This document shows positions 8,401-16,088 of a stretch of DNA of 47,580 bases, in pieces. A program made the translations under genes and the position numbers. Below the pieces are notes generated by a model. That model was not told the origin of the DNA. It did no database searches and saw nothing but the letters and a program-made list of their open reading frames with translations. The first letter of the stretch is position 1; each line of letters begins with the position of its first letter. Source of the stretch: an uncultured Pseudomonadota bacterium (lineage in GTDB: Bacteria; Myxococcota_A; UBA796; GCA-2862545); the NCBI GenBank assembly GCA_903861005.1, contig CAIOSP010000071.1, forward strand, positions 1-47,580, read 5' to 3'.

Positions 8401-10815
8401 GTCCGGGCCGATCTCGACGATCAGGTTGACCGACTCGGCGCCGATCGCGACCATCGCCTCGCGGAAGCGGACCGCGCCTCGCACATGGCGAACCCAGTAG
8501 TCGACGGTCGCCATCGAGGCGTCCGCCACCGCGCCCGTGACGTTCGACACGATGCGGCGCTTGGGCGGCGACAGCTTGAGCCCGCGCACCAGCTCGCCGA
8601 ACGCGTCGAGCATCGGCTCCATCAACGGCGAGTGGAACGCGTGGCTGACCGTCAGGCGGCGCGCGGCGATGCCCTGCGCGTCGAACGCGGCGCACACCAG
8701 GTCGACCACGTCCGCGCGGCCCGAGATCACCGTGCTCTTGGGGCCGTTGTCCGCGGCGACGTCGATGCCCGGACGCCCGGCGATCGCGGAGCGCACGCTG
8801 GCGACGTCGGAGAAGATCGCGGCCATCGCGCCGTCGCGGGGCAGGGCCTGCATGAGCTTGCCGCGGGCCACGACCAGCGCCGCCGCGTCGTCGAGCGACA
8901 TCACCTCGGCCACCACCGCGGCCGCGATTTCGCCGATCGAGTGGCCGACCATCAGGTCGGGCTCCACACCCCACGCGCGCCACAGCGCGGCGAGCGCGTG
9001 CTCGATCGCGAACAGCGCGGGCTGGGTGAGCGCGGTGTCGTCCAGGCTGACGCTGGTGTCTTCACCGAACATCACGGCGCGGATGGAGCGGCCCAGGTGC
9101 GGGGCGATCGCCTGGTCCGCGTCGTCGAGCGCCGCGCGGAACACGGGCTCGGACGCATACAGATCTCGGCCCATGCCGACGTGCTGCGCGCCCTGACCGG
9201 TGAACAGGAACGCGACCTTGGGGTGACCGTTGCGCGCGTCGCCGGTGCGGAGCGCCTCGTGCGCGCGGCCCTGCGCGAGCGCGTCGAGGGCCGCGCGGGC
9301 GTCTGCGCTGTCCTTGACGACGATCGCGGCGCGCGATGGCCAGGCCTCGCGTCCGGTGGCGGCGGTGAACGCGACGTCCGTCAGATCCGCGCCGCCGGCG
9401 AGGTGCGCGTCGTAGCGGCCCGCGAGCGCATGCAGGGGAGCGTCACCGTACGCGGAGAGCGGCAGCACGGTGAGCGGACGCGCTTGCGTCGCGGCGGCGG
9501 GCGCGGGCGCGGGCGCCTGCTCCACGATGACCGCGGCGTTGATCCCGCTGATGCCGAAGCTGTTCACCACCGCGCGGCGCGGGTGGCCTAGCGCGGGCCA
9601 CGCCAGCGTGGACTTGGGGTACTCGAACGGGAGCGCCGCCGAGATGGCGGGGTTGAGCGTGGTGAGGTTGAGGTGCGCGGGCACCGACGCCTCGCGGACG
9701 CAGAGCACGGCCTTCACCAGCCCGGCGATGCCCGCCGCGACCTCCAGGTGCCCGATGTTCGTCTTCACCGAGCCCACGCGAATGGGCGGGCGGTCGCCGC
9801 GCGCGTCGCCGAACACGGTGGCGAGCGCGTGGATCTCGATCGGGTCGCCCACCGTCGTTCCGGTGCCATGCGCTTCGATCGCGTCGACCGTGCCCGGATC
9901 GATCTGCGCGTCGGCGACCGCGGCGCGGAGCAGACGGGTCTGCGCGTCGGTGTCGGGCGCCATCAGGTTGTCCGACAGGCCGTTGTGGTTGCTGGCCGAC
10001 CCGCGCAGCACCGCGTGGATGCGGTCGCCGTTCGCGATCGCGTCGGACAACTTGCGCAGGATGACCACGCCGCAGCCCTCGGCGCGCACGTAGCCGTCGG
10101 CCGACGCGTCGAACGCCTTGCAGCGGCTGTCCGGCGATAGCACGCCGAATTTCTCCATCACCAGGCTGTGCTCGGGGCTGTGGATGATGCTCACGCCGCC
10201 CGCGGCCGCCACGTCGCACTCGCCATTCTGGATGGCGCGCACCGCCTGGTGCACCGCGACCAGACTGGTGCTGCACGCGGTGTTCACGTTGACGCTCGGG
10301 CCTTCAAGGCCGAACATCGCGCTGATCCGACCCGCGCTGAACGACGCGTCGTTGCCCGGCCCGATGTAGCGATCACCGCGCGACGAGCCGACCTCCATGC
10401 GGTTGTAGAACCGCATCAGGTATTCGCTCTGCGCCGTGCCGAGGAACATGCCGACGACGTGGTCTGGGCGCAGCTGCAGCGGCGCCAGGTTTGCGTCCTC
10501 GAACGCCTCGTACACGACCTCCAGCGCCAGCCGTTGCTTGGGGTCGAGCGTACGGGCCTCACGCGGCGACATGCGGAAGAACGCATGGTCGAACATCCGC
10601 ACGCTGGGGAGCCAGCCGCCATGTGTGGCGTTGTACGGCAGCGGCTCGCCGTCGTTGAAGCGACGCAGCGCGTCCAGGTTCCAGCGGCCGGCAGGCACGG
10701 GGCCGATGGCCTCCCGACCGTCCAGGAGCAGCTGCCAGAACTGGGCGACGTCCTCGCCGCCTGGGAAGCGGACGCTCATCCCGACGATCGCGACAGGCTC
10801 GTGCTTGGACGGCAT
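5404..10815 (-). CDS. Type I polyketide synthase KS-AT-KR-ACP-ACP with C-terminal membrane helix
   Basis: This is a 1803-residue single-module type I PKS. The ketosynthase (about 6-440) has Cys181 in TACSTS and His316 and His356 in EAHGTGT and KTNIGH. The acyltransferase (about 535-850) has GHSIGE with Ser626 and HAFH at 725-728, the pattern of malonyl-CoA-specific domains. The ketoreductase (structural half from about 915, catalytic half about 1130-1320) has GGLGALG and Lys1243, Ser1267, Tyr1280 and Asn1284. Two acyl carrier domains carry Ser1458 and Ser1605, each in GFDSVMA. No dehydratase, enoyl reductase, methyltransferase or thioesterase is present. Ala/Pro-rich linkers separate the carriers and lead to a hydrophobic helix at 1762-1781 with a short basic tail, so the enzyme is probably membrane-anchored. 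ATG 10815 has GAGG seven bases upstream; GTG 10821 lies too close to that site. Confidence 0.93.
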   Translation of the reverse strand: MPSKHEPVAIVGMSVRFPGGEDVAQFWQLLLDGREAIGPVPAGRWNLDALRRFNDGEPLPYNATHGGWLPSVRMFDHAFFRMSPREARTLDPKQRLALEVVYEAFEDANLAPLQLRPDHVVGMFLGTAQSEYLMRFYNRMEVGSSRGDRYIGPGNDASFSAGRISAMFGLEGPSVNVNTACSTSLVAVHQAVRAIQNGECDVAAAGGVSIIHSPEHSLVMEKFGVLSPDSRCKAFDASADGYVRAEGCGVVILRKLSDAIANGDRIHAVLRGSASNHNGLSDNLMAPDTDAQTRLLRAAVADAQIDPGTVDAIEAHGTGTTVGDPIEIHALATVFGDARGDRPPIRVGSVKTNIGHLEVAAGIAGLVKAVLCVREASVPAHLNLTTLNPAISAALPFEYPKSTLAWPALGHPRRAVVNSFGISGINAAVIVEQAPAPAPAAATQARPLTVLPLSAYGDAPLHALAGRYDAHLAGGADLTDVAFTAATGREAWPSRAAIVVKDSADARAALDALAQGRAHEALRTGDARNGHPKVAFLFTGQGAQHVGMGRDLYASEPVFRAALDDADQAIAPHLGRSIRAVMFGEDTSVSLDDTALTQPALFAIEHALAALWRAWGVEPDLMVGHSIGEIAAAVVAEVMSLDDAAALVVARGKLMQALPRDGAMAAIFSDVASVRSAIAGRPGIDVAADNGPKSTVISGRADVVDLVCAAFDAQGIAARRLTVSHAFHSPLMEPMLDAFGELVRGLKLSPPKRRIVSNVTGAVADASMATVDYWVRHVRGAVRFREAMVAIGAESVNLIVEIGPDGTLIGMGRRCVPELAASWLPSSSKDRPTATLAESVAGMFVAGGPLRWSLYWSQHRANRVNLPRYPFQRKEHFVEDPGPGFPAFEVPAGVTVGLAIPGLTAATAPARSATAFDSADFYRMRWMPIDAVPGVAVARGTWIVGVDQGGALSPIAAALESDGHTVVRVTRDADPSTFKALVASHAATLRGWIHGWALDAPADDQAAASWWTAQQDNVSVAALHIFQAVIEAAPNAGVWTITRGADAVHPGEAPALAQATVWGVARVVSLEHRGLTNVRVDLDPTGGVDGLLALLRATPRTEDQLAFRRRQTFALRLVPHAPSGAKIAPRANTAWVISGGLGALGLAVAVSLVDAGATNVVLCGRSAPGPDAQATIAALRARGATVDVASVDVADLGAVNALFASLDARGVPVRGVVHAAGVLADGPVMAQDRTRFLKVFPAKVEGAWNLHVATRDRDLHAFVLFSSVTSSLGAPGQVNYAAANAFMDALAWSRHARGLPAVSINWGPWGEIGMAARLSELMASRGMGGVRTADGVSAMIRSGADLLPQVSFMDMRVHTILERDPAFANAPLVREIMRSLGRAPTTASAPAVAPASAPVAPPVAAPVATAVDVLKSLAPAARPAQASAELATIVEGLLGVDAGSLSRTRPLSWQGFDSVMAIDLNRAIGQRFGATLPQEAVTVGPSVDELATRLLEKLALPAAVIALPVAVAATVAAPAPVPAPALRTAPVAASPAPAPVAAPPVSASAPAAPLPVTTRAATPIAPGDVRAATLAWLLRTSEELLGFQPGELDPGRPLAWQGFDSVMAVDLYRRIRDGLGAPLPLDRLLNGPRLTEVADELAAVVEPSRLTAGEPAVAAPAPFAATPALVSATSTTPAPPAHASVAAAFASAAAPVGAAPAPIASAPVPSTASVTGASDLGATASVAPAASAQPVQAPPAAAEVTAPLATTEAAAPDHTIRWLLVAILVGAIALAALVVTLNQPPDGTTHSSDHPAKKRHGKQ

Positions 10816-10855
10816 CCACACACCTCGGAACGCAGCGGTCCGGACTTATCGTGCC

Positions 10856-10865
10856 GTGACGTCAC
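10856..10865. promoter_or_regulatory. 10-bp perfect palindrome in the PKS/hydrolase divergent region
   Basis: GTGACGTCAC reads the same on both strands and lies 41 bases upstream of the PKS start codon and 65 bases upstream of the divergent hydrolase start. A GATAAG box at 10845-10850 on the minus strand could be the PKS -10 element. The palindrome would then sit between -10 and -35, a typical repressor position. Confidence 0.3.
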
Positions 10866-10929
10866 ATGCGACCGTCCGACGCGGCGCGACCGCGCTGTGA
10901 TGGATACGTGGGGCGCCTCGGGAGGGGCC

Positions 10930-11889
10930 GTGCGATCGACACGCTGGGTGCTCTGGATGCTTGCCGCCGCCTGCACCGGCGGGAACAGCGGTCCTCCCGT
11001 GATCACCGCCCTGGATCCGACGGTCGCGGGCACCCAAGGCACGCTCTGGGAGGACATCTCCCCGGAGCTCGGGGTACGAACCGGCGGCTTCCCGCCGACG
11101 ATCCAGGCGCGCATGCACGCGCCGGAGCGCACGGACTCGCCCGCGCCCATGGTCGTGCTCCTGCCGTCCTCCGACGCGCGCACGGACGAGTGGTTCGACA
11201 CCGCCACCTGGCTGTCGACCTGGGGCATGGTGGTGATCGTGCCGGCGTTCGACGCACCGGCCAACGCGCGCACCCACGCGGGCCTCGTCGAGGACACGGC
11301 GGCGCTGCTCGCTTGGCTCCAGTCCAACGCGCTCCCGTTGGAGGGCGTGGAGACCGACGCCCGCAAGTTCGGTCTGCTCGGTCATGGCCGCGGCGGGAAG
11401 ATCGCGGTGCTGGCGGCGGCGGGGGATGATCGCGTCGGATCGGTGATGGCGCTGTCGCCCGACGACTCCTTGCCCACCGTCGCCACGCCGCCGAAGGACT
11501 GGCCACACGCGCTCCCCAAGGCGGCCGGCAAGGTCACGGTGCCGAGGCTGGTGGTCGGGGCCGCGTTGAACGGGACCGACGGCGACGCCTGCTACGACCC
11601 CGCGGATGCCTACCCGGCCTTCTTCGCGGCGTTCGGCGCGGGCGCGACCGAGTTCGAGCTGCCCAGCGCAAGCCCCACCGACTTCGTCGACCCGTGCGCC
11701 GCGGGCGGCGGCTCGCTCGCCTGCGCGTCGTGTCCTGGGAGCGATGACCCGGCCGCCAGCGCCCGCTTCGCCCGCGCCGCCGCGGTCGCGTTCTTCGCGT
11801 CGACGCTCACCGACGAGACGGGCTTCGAGGGCTGGCTGGACGGCAGCGCCGACGGCTTCCCCGACGACGTGGTCGTGACGACGAAGTAG
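10930..11889 (+). CDS. Lipoprotein of the chlorophyllase/dienelactone-hydrolase type lacking the nucleophile Ser
   Basis: A signal peptide ending in the lipobox LAAAC leads into an alpha/beta-hydrolase domain similar in layout to chlorophyllase/PETase-like enzymes: the core strand PMVVLLPSS, then WGMVVIVPAFD, and the nucleophile-elbow strand LLGHGRGGKIAVL. In active members the elbow is GHSRGG; here the Ser is Gly153 (codon GGC at 11386-11388). The protein therefore probably lacks ester-hydrolase activity of the usual kind and may bind rather than cleave its ligand. An Asp and a Cys-rich loop follow near the C-terminus. GTG 10930 is chosen for its GGAGGGG ribosome site and for placing the signal peptide at residue 1; ATG 10900 is the alternative. 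It is divergent from the PKS gene. Confidence 0.75.
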   Translation: MRSTRWVLWMLAAACTGGNSGPPVITALDPTVAGTQGTLWEDISPELGVRTGGFPPTIQARMHAPERTDSPAPMVVLLPSSDARTDEWFDTATWLSTWGMVVIVPAFDAPANARTHAGLVEDTAALLAWLQSNALPLEGVETDARKFGLLGHGRGGKIAVLAAAGDDRVGSVMALSPDDSLPTVATPPKDWPHALPKAAGKVTVPRLVVGAALNGTDGDACYDPADAYPAFFAAFGAGATEFELPSASPTDFVDPCAAGGGSLACASCPGSDDPAASARFARAAAVAFFASTLTDETGFEGWLDGSADGFPDDVVVTTK

Positions 11890-11934
11890 TCGTCCGCTGG
11901 GACTGCCTCCCCGAGGGGCCCTGACGGCGCGAAC

Positions 11935-12022
11935 GTGACAACGAAGGCGCGGACTACTCGGCGACCGCCGCCTCGGTCGTGACGACGAAGGTGCCGACTA
12001 CTTGGCGACCGCCGCCGCGCTC
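11935..12022. repeat. Imperfect 44-bp tandem duplication at the aminotransferase 3' end
   Basis: Positions 11935-11978 and 11979-12022 match at 38 of 44 bases. The second copy contains the last codons and stop of the aminotransferase gene; the first copy repeats them just beyond the stop. A shorter related stretch (16 identical bases) is at the end of the hydrolase gene, 11871-11886. This looks like local slippage or duplication. Confidence 0.6.
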
Positions 12023-13500
12023 GCGAACGTGGCGAGCGTGCCTCGCAGTACGTCGATCATGAGGTCGATCTCCGCGCTGGTGATCCCAAAGTGCGGCGTG
12101 AAGCGCAGCGCGTTCGCGCCGCCGTGGATCACGCCCATGCCGCGCAGGCGGCAGGCCTCTTCCACGCCGCCAAAGCCGGTGACCTTGGCGTGCGCCGGGT
12201 CGATCTCCAGCGCCAGCAGCAGGCCGGTCCCCTGGGCGCCGGTGGTGAGCGGGTGGAACTCCGCGGCAACGGCCGTGAGCCGCGTGAGCATCTCCACGCC
12301 GCGGTCGTGGATGTTCTGCCGCAGCGCCGGGGTGATCATCCCCATCACGGTGGTGGCGATCTCCAGCGCGCGGGGGTTGGTCGTCATGGTGTTGCCGTAC
12401 AGGCCCGCGCGGTAGAGCGCGCCCGCCGAGGCGGTGAGGGCCAGCACCGAGAGAGGGTACTGCGCGGCGTTGATCGCCTTGCTGTAGACCTCCATGTCGG
12501 GCGGCTCGGCGTCGGTGAAGCCGGGGTAGTCCACGACCGAGAGCACGCCGTGGGCGCGCAGGCCGGCTTGGATGGAGTCCACCAGGAGAACGGTGCCGGA
12601 GGCCTTGGTGAGCTTGCGAGCCTCGTCGTAGAAGGCGCGCGTGGTGGCCACGCCGGGGTCGCCTTCGCCCATCACGGGCTCAAGCAGCATGGCCTCAAAC
12701 CAGACGCCGTCGCGCTCGGCGTCGGCGAAGGCCTGGCGCAGCGCGGCCACGTCGTTGGACGGAACGACCGTGAGGTAGTCGTGGTCGCGAAAGGTGCGCA
12801 GGCTCTTCTGGTACGTCGGGTACGAGCTGTGCGAGGCCTGCGCGGGGCGGTCCGTGCGGCCGTGAAAGCCGCCTTGGATCGCGAGCAGCTTTACGCGCTT
12901 GCCGGCCTGGGCGCCGCCCGGATCCGTCATGCGGCGGGCGAGGGCGTCCGTGATGCGCAGCGCGACGCTGTTCGCCTCGGAGCCTGAGTTCATGCACACG
13001 AACTGCGCGTAAGGACAGCCGCCGCGTGTGTGGCCGACCTCGCGCTCGATCGCCTCCAGGAACCGCTTCTGCGAGAAGCTGGGGGTCATCAGGTTGGCCA
13101 TGACCCACGGGTGCGACATCGTGTCGATCACCGCCTGGGGGCCGTGCCCAAAGCCGAGCATGCCGTAGCCGCCTGAGTCATGGACCACGCCGCCATGAGA
13201 CGTGACGATCCACGGGCCGCGCGCGCCGATCGGCACGTACGGGTTTGTGGCGTCCGGCCCGTAGAAGGGGAGGAGGTCGCCCTGGATCCAGCGACCCAGC
13301 TCGCGCTCATCGAGCGCCAGCGCGCTGGCGTAGGTCTTGCGCAGCACCAGCCACGCGGCGTGCGCGTCGGCGATGGCCGAGCCCAGCGCCGGATCGGTCG
13401 ACAGGAACGCGGCGATCGCGGTGTCGGACAGGCCGATCGTGACCCGGGGGCCTGCGCCGGCACGGATCTCAGCGAGCTTGGCGATGGAGCTGGTCGGCAT
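11998..13500 (-). CDS. Class III PLP-dependent aminotransferase
   Basis: This is a fold-type I transaminase of the class III group (acetylornithine, ornithine, 4-aminobutyrate and lysine-epsilon aminotransferases). The Schiff-base Lys is Lys341 in EVYSKAINAAQYP. The cofactor-contacting Asp lies in LLVDSIQAGLRAHG, and the MNSGSEAN segment contacts the phosphate. The usual DE(I/V)QTG is DSIQAG here, so the substrate cannot be assigned by motif. At 500 residues it is about 60-80 longer than typical acetylornithine enzymes, with most of the extra length before the PLP domain. ATG 13500 has GAGGTGT upstream; reading from 13560 would add 20 unconvincing residues. It stands alone, with a small tandem duplication at its 3' end. 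Confidence 0.85.
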   Translation of the reverse strand: MPTSSIAKLAEIRAGAGPRVTIGLSDTAIAAFLSTDPALGSAIADAHAAWLVLRKTYASALALDERELGRWIQGDLLPFYGPDATNPYVPIGARGPWIVTSHGGVVHDSGGYGMLGFGHGPQAVIDTMSHPWVMANLMTPSFSQKRFLEAIEREVGHTRGGCPYAQFVCMNSGSEANSVALRITDALARRMTDPGGAQAGKRVKLLAIQGGFHGRTDRPAQASHSSYPTYQKSLRTFRDHDYLTVVPSNDVAALRQAFADAERDGVWFEAMLLEPVMGEGDPGVATTRAFYDEARKLTKASGTVLLVDSIQAGLRAHGVLSVVDYPGFTDAEPPDMEVYSKAINAAQYPLSVLALTASAGALYRAGLYGNTMTTNPRALEIATTVMGMITPALRQNIHDRGVEMLTRLTAVAAEFHPLTTGAQGTGLLLALEIDPAHAKVTGFGGVEEACRLRGMGVIHGGANALRFTPHFGITSAEIDLMIDVLRGTLATFASAAAVAK

Positions 13501-13597
13501 TCGACACCTCAGCGACGGACAGTCGACAATCCACCTTAACCGTTCCCGCGGTGGATCCACGAGGGGTGATCACGTCCAGATGCACCTCACGCCCGAA

Positions 13598-14938
13598 TCA
13601 CGGCTGTGCATCGTCGTCGGGCGCAGACATGGATCCCGCTTCGGGCGCCACAGAGACCCGACCGCGCCCGTCGTCCTCGGCGATCGTGAGCCTCCCGGCC
13701 TCCACCGGGCCCACCGCCGCTTGGATTCCGGCGATCACCGACCGAATCCGCTCGGCGCGCGCCCGGGGCACCCGCGCCTCCTCCGCCCGGAGGGCGGGCA
13801 CCGCGCGGACCGTTCCGTGCTTGAGCAGCGCCCCGATCGCCACGTCGGCCACCGGCTCGGCGGTGTGCGCGGCGAGCGAGGCCATCGTCCGGTCGAAGTC
13901 CTCGCCGGCCAGCTCGCGACAGCTCACGACCAGCTCCTGCAGGGCGTCCACGCCTTCATCGGAGGTCAGCGACGTCGACTTGGCCAACAGGCCGAGAAGC
14001 GTCAGGCGCAGCGTGTCGTCTGCGTGCAGCGCCACCTCGGCCAGCGCGAGCTGCAGGTCCGGCTTTTCGGTCGTCGACAGTGGGCCGAGGACCACGCCCA
14101 GGTCTCCGTGCGTGGCCGCCAGCCCCGCCAGGTGGACCAAGGTCGGATCTTCCGCCTCGACCAGAAGCTCAGTGCATCCAGATAGATCACCTCGTTCAAA
14201 CCGACCGATCCAGTCCTGGTGGCGGTCGGTGGGCTTGTGTGAGGCGCGCGTGAGCCGCTCCTGCACCCCGGGATCGCGGGGGTTGAGTGAGGCCGCGCAC
14301 CACAGCGCGCGGGCGCGCACCGCCGGGGCGGGGTCATCGTCGGCGATCCGGAGCAGGCGGGTCAGCCGCGCGCCGACCTCGTGGTCGATCGCGTAGGCGG
14401 CGTGGAACACCAAGTTGGCGCCGGCGCGGGCCTCCTCCTCGTCGAGCTTGCTCGGGAGCTTGAGCGTGGCCTGGCCTCCAATGACGCGCCCTCCGCCCGC
14501 GAGCAGCGCGGCCACCTGCGTCCGCGCGTGCGCGTCCAGCGCGGCGACGACGACGTCGGGCTCCCCGGTGACCCGGCAACGCGCGTCGAAGCCCTCGTCG
14601 CCGGTGCGGGTCCGTTGTCGAATCCCGTGGAGGGCGGTGCCCGCGGTGAGCGCCACCCGGCTGGTCGCGGTCATCACCATTTGCGCGGGCTCGCCGTGCG
14701 CGACGCTCGCCCCCACGCTGAAGGCGATCCCCTCGATCGCGCCGCGGAGCCGCGGCGTGCCGTCGGGTTGTGGCTCGTCGGTCAGGTGGAAGCGGCCCGC
14801 GAACGCGCGCCAGAATTGGCTGTCCTTCGCGGAGCCGCGCGCGGGGCGTCGCCCGATGCCGAGCGCGTCGAACGCCCACCGCAGCGGCCGCCACGCCACG
14901 AGCGCCGCGCGAACCGTGACCGCGACTGTGGGTTCCAC
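13598..14938 (-). CDS. Hypothetical protein with HEAT-like helical repeats
   Basis: I do not recognise the first half of this 446-residue protein. From about residue 200 to the end, repeated helical pairs with alternating Ala/Leu pattern ('PAVRARALWCAASL', 'LVHLAGLAATHGDLG', 'LALAEVALHADD', 'VADVAIGALLKHG') resemble HEAT repeats, which mediate protein contacts. No signal peptide or membrane segment is seen. GTG 14938 is preceded by GGAGGG at a spacing of four and is preferred; ATG 14950 has no ribosome site and itself overlaps that purine stretch. It lies between convergent and divergent neighbours without an obvious operon partner. A similar arrangement occurs in myxobacterial proteins of unknown role. 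Confidence 0.6.
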   Translation of the reverse strand: MEPTVAVTVRAALVAWRPLRWAFDALGIGRRPARGSAKDSQFWRAFAGRFHLTDEPQPDGTPRLRGAIEGIAFSVGASVAHGEPAQMVMTATSRVALTAGTALHGIRQRTRTGDEGFDARCRVTGEPDVVVAALDAHARTQVAALLAGGGRVIGGQATLKLPSKLDEEEARAGANLVFHAAYAIDHEVGARLTRLLRIADDDPAPAVRARALWCAASLNPRDPGVQERLTRASHKPTDRHQDWIGRFERGDLSGCTELLVEAEDPTLVHLAGLAATHGDLGVVLGPLSTTEKPDLQLALAEVALHADDTLRLTLLGLLAKSTSLTSDEGVDALQELVVSCRELAGEDFDRTMASLAAHTAEPVADVAIGALLKHGTVRAVPALRAEEARVPRARAERIRSVIAGIQAAVGPVEAGRLTIAEDDGRGRVSVAPEAGSMSAPDDDAQP

Positions 14939-15023
14939 GCGACCCTCCATCGCGGGTCCGTATCGCGTCGGGCCGGTCGCCGGTGGGTGAGCCGGTTAGG
15001 GGCGCCGCCCCTGGAGGGAGTCC

Positions 15024-16088
15024 ATGCCCCACCCGTCCCCGAGGCCGCGCGAGCTTGGCTTCTCCATGCCCGGAGAGTGGGCACCGCACCGTGCCTGTTG
15101 GTTGGCGTGGCCGTGGGACGGATCGCTGTGGCTGGACGCGTTGGACCCGGTGCAGGCCGCGTGGGTTGAGCTGTGCGCGGGCATCGCCGACGTGGACGCG
15201 CCCGCCGCCACGCGCAGGCCTGAGCTGCTGGAGGTGGTGGTGCCCAGCGAGGCCGCTCGCGTCGACTGCGCCGCCGCCTTGGCACGCCGCGGCGTCAACG
15301 CCCGCTTTCACGTCATCCCGTTCGGCGACATCTGGATGCGTGACATCGCGCCGCTCTTCCTGACCAACGGCAACGGCGGGCTGCTCGCCGCGTCCTTCGA
15401 GTTCAACGGCTGGGGCGGCAAGTTCGACCTGCCCGGCGACGCCGAGCTGTCGATGCGCGTCGCCGAGCGCAGCGGTCACGCCGCGTGGCGGGCCGACTGG
15501 GTGCTGGAGGGCGGCAGCGTCGAGTGCGACGGCGAGGGCACCTGCCTCACCACGCGCCAGTGCCTGCTCAACCCCAACCGCAACCCCGCGCTCGATGAGC
15601 GTGTGATCACCGACCGCCTGCGCTCCGACCTGGGCGTCGAGCACGTGGTCTGGCTGGGCGACGGACTGCTCAACGACCACACCGACGGTCACATCGACAC
15701 CATCGCGCGCTACGTCGCGCCCGGCGTGGTGCTGACCATGGAGGCCACCACCGCCTCCGACCCCAACCGCGACGCGCTGCGCGCGCTCGTCGGCGATCTA
15801 CGCGAGGCGCGCGACGCGCGCGGACGCAGGCTTGAGGTGGTGACCGTGCGCACGCCAGGCGCCGTGCTCGACCCGGACGGCGAGATCATGGCCGCCAGCT
15901 ACGTGAACTTCTACCTGGCGAACGGCGCGGTCGTGGTGCCCGTCTACGGCGTGGAGCAGGACGACGAGGCCTGCCGCGTCATCGGCACGCTCTTCCCCGA
16001 CCGCCGCGTCGTCCCCGTCTCCGCCCGCGAGGTCCTCGAGGGCGGCGGCGCCTTCCACTGCATCACCCAGCAGGAGCCGCTCCCATGA
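15024..16088 (+). CDS. aguA: Agmatine deiminase
   Basis: AguA hydrolyses agmatine to N-carbamoylputrescine and ammonia, the first step from arginine-derived agmatine to putrescine. It belongs to the peptidyl-arginine-deiminase fold. Visible signatures are MPGEWAPHRACWLAWP near the start, DIWMRDIAP, FNGWGGKF, EGGSVECDGEG, the HTDGHID segment with the catalytic His, and the nucleophile Cys346 in GGAFHCITQQ close to the C-terminus. Length (354 aa) is normal. The ATG is preceded by GGAGGGAG, and a 6-bp GC hairpin (14998-15012) sits immediately before that site. The stop overlaps the aguB start by four bases, so the two pathway enzymes are co-translated. Confidence 0.95.
   Translation: MPHPSPRPRELGFSMPGEWAPHRACWLAWPWDGSLWLDALDPVQAAWVELCAGIADVDAPAATRRPELLEVVVPSEAARVDCAAALARRGVNARFHVIPFGDIWMRDIAPLFLTNGNGGLLAASFEFNGWGGKFDLPGDAELSMRVAERSGHAAWRADWVLEGGSVECDGEGTCLTTRQCLLNPNRNPALDERVITDRLRSDLGVEHVVWLGDGLLNDHTDGHIDTIARYVAPGVVLTMEATTASDPNRDALRALVGDLREARDARGRRLEVVTVRTPGAVLDPDGEIMAASYVNFYLANGAVVVPVYGVEQDDEACRVIGTLFPDRRVVPVSAREVLEGGGAFHCITQQEPLP

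Noticed and set aside
7036-9591. Open frame of 851 codons on the plus strand opposite the PKS
   Set aside because: Rich in Arg, His, Gly and Ala with no domain; it is the shadow expected opposite a 70% G+C coding frame.
13551-13560. 10-bp palindrome GTGGATCCAC upstream of the aminotransferase
   Set aside because: It contains a common hexamer palindrome (GGATCC), and no promoter boxes are placed sensibly around it.
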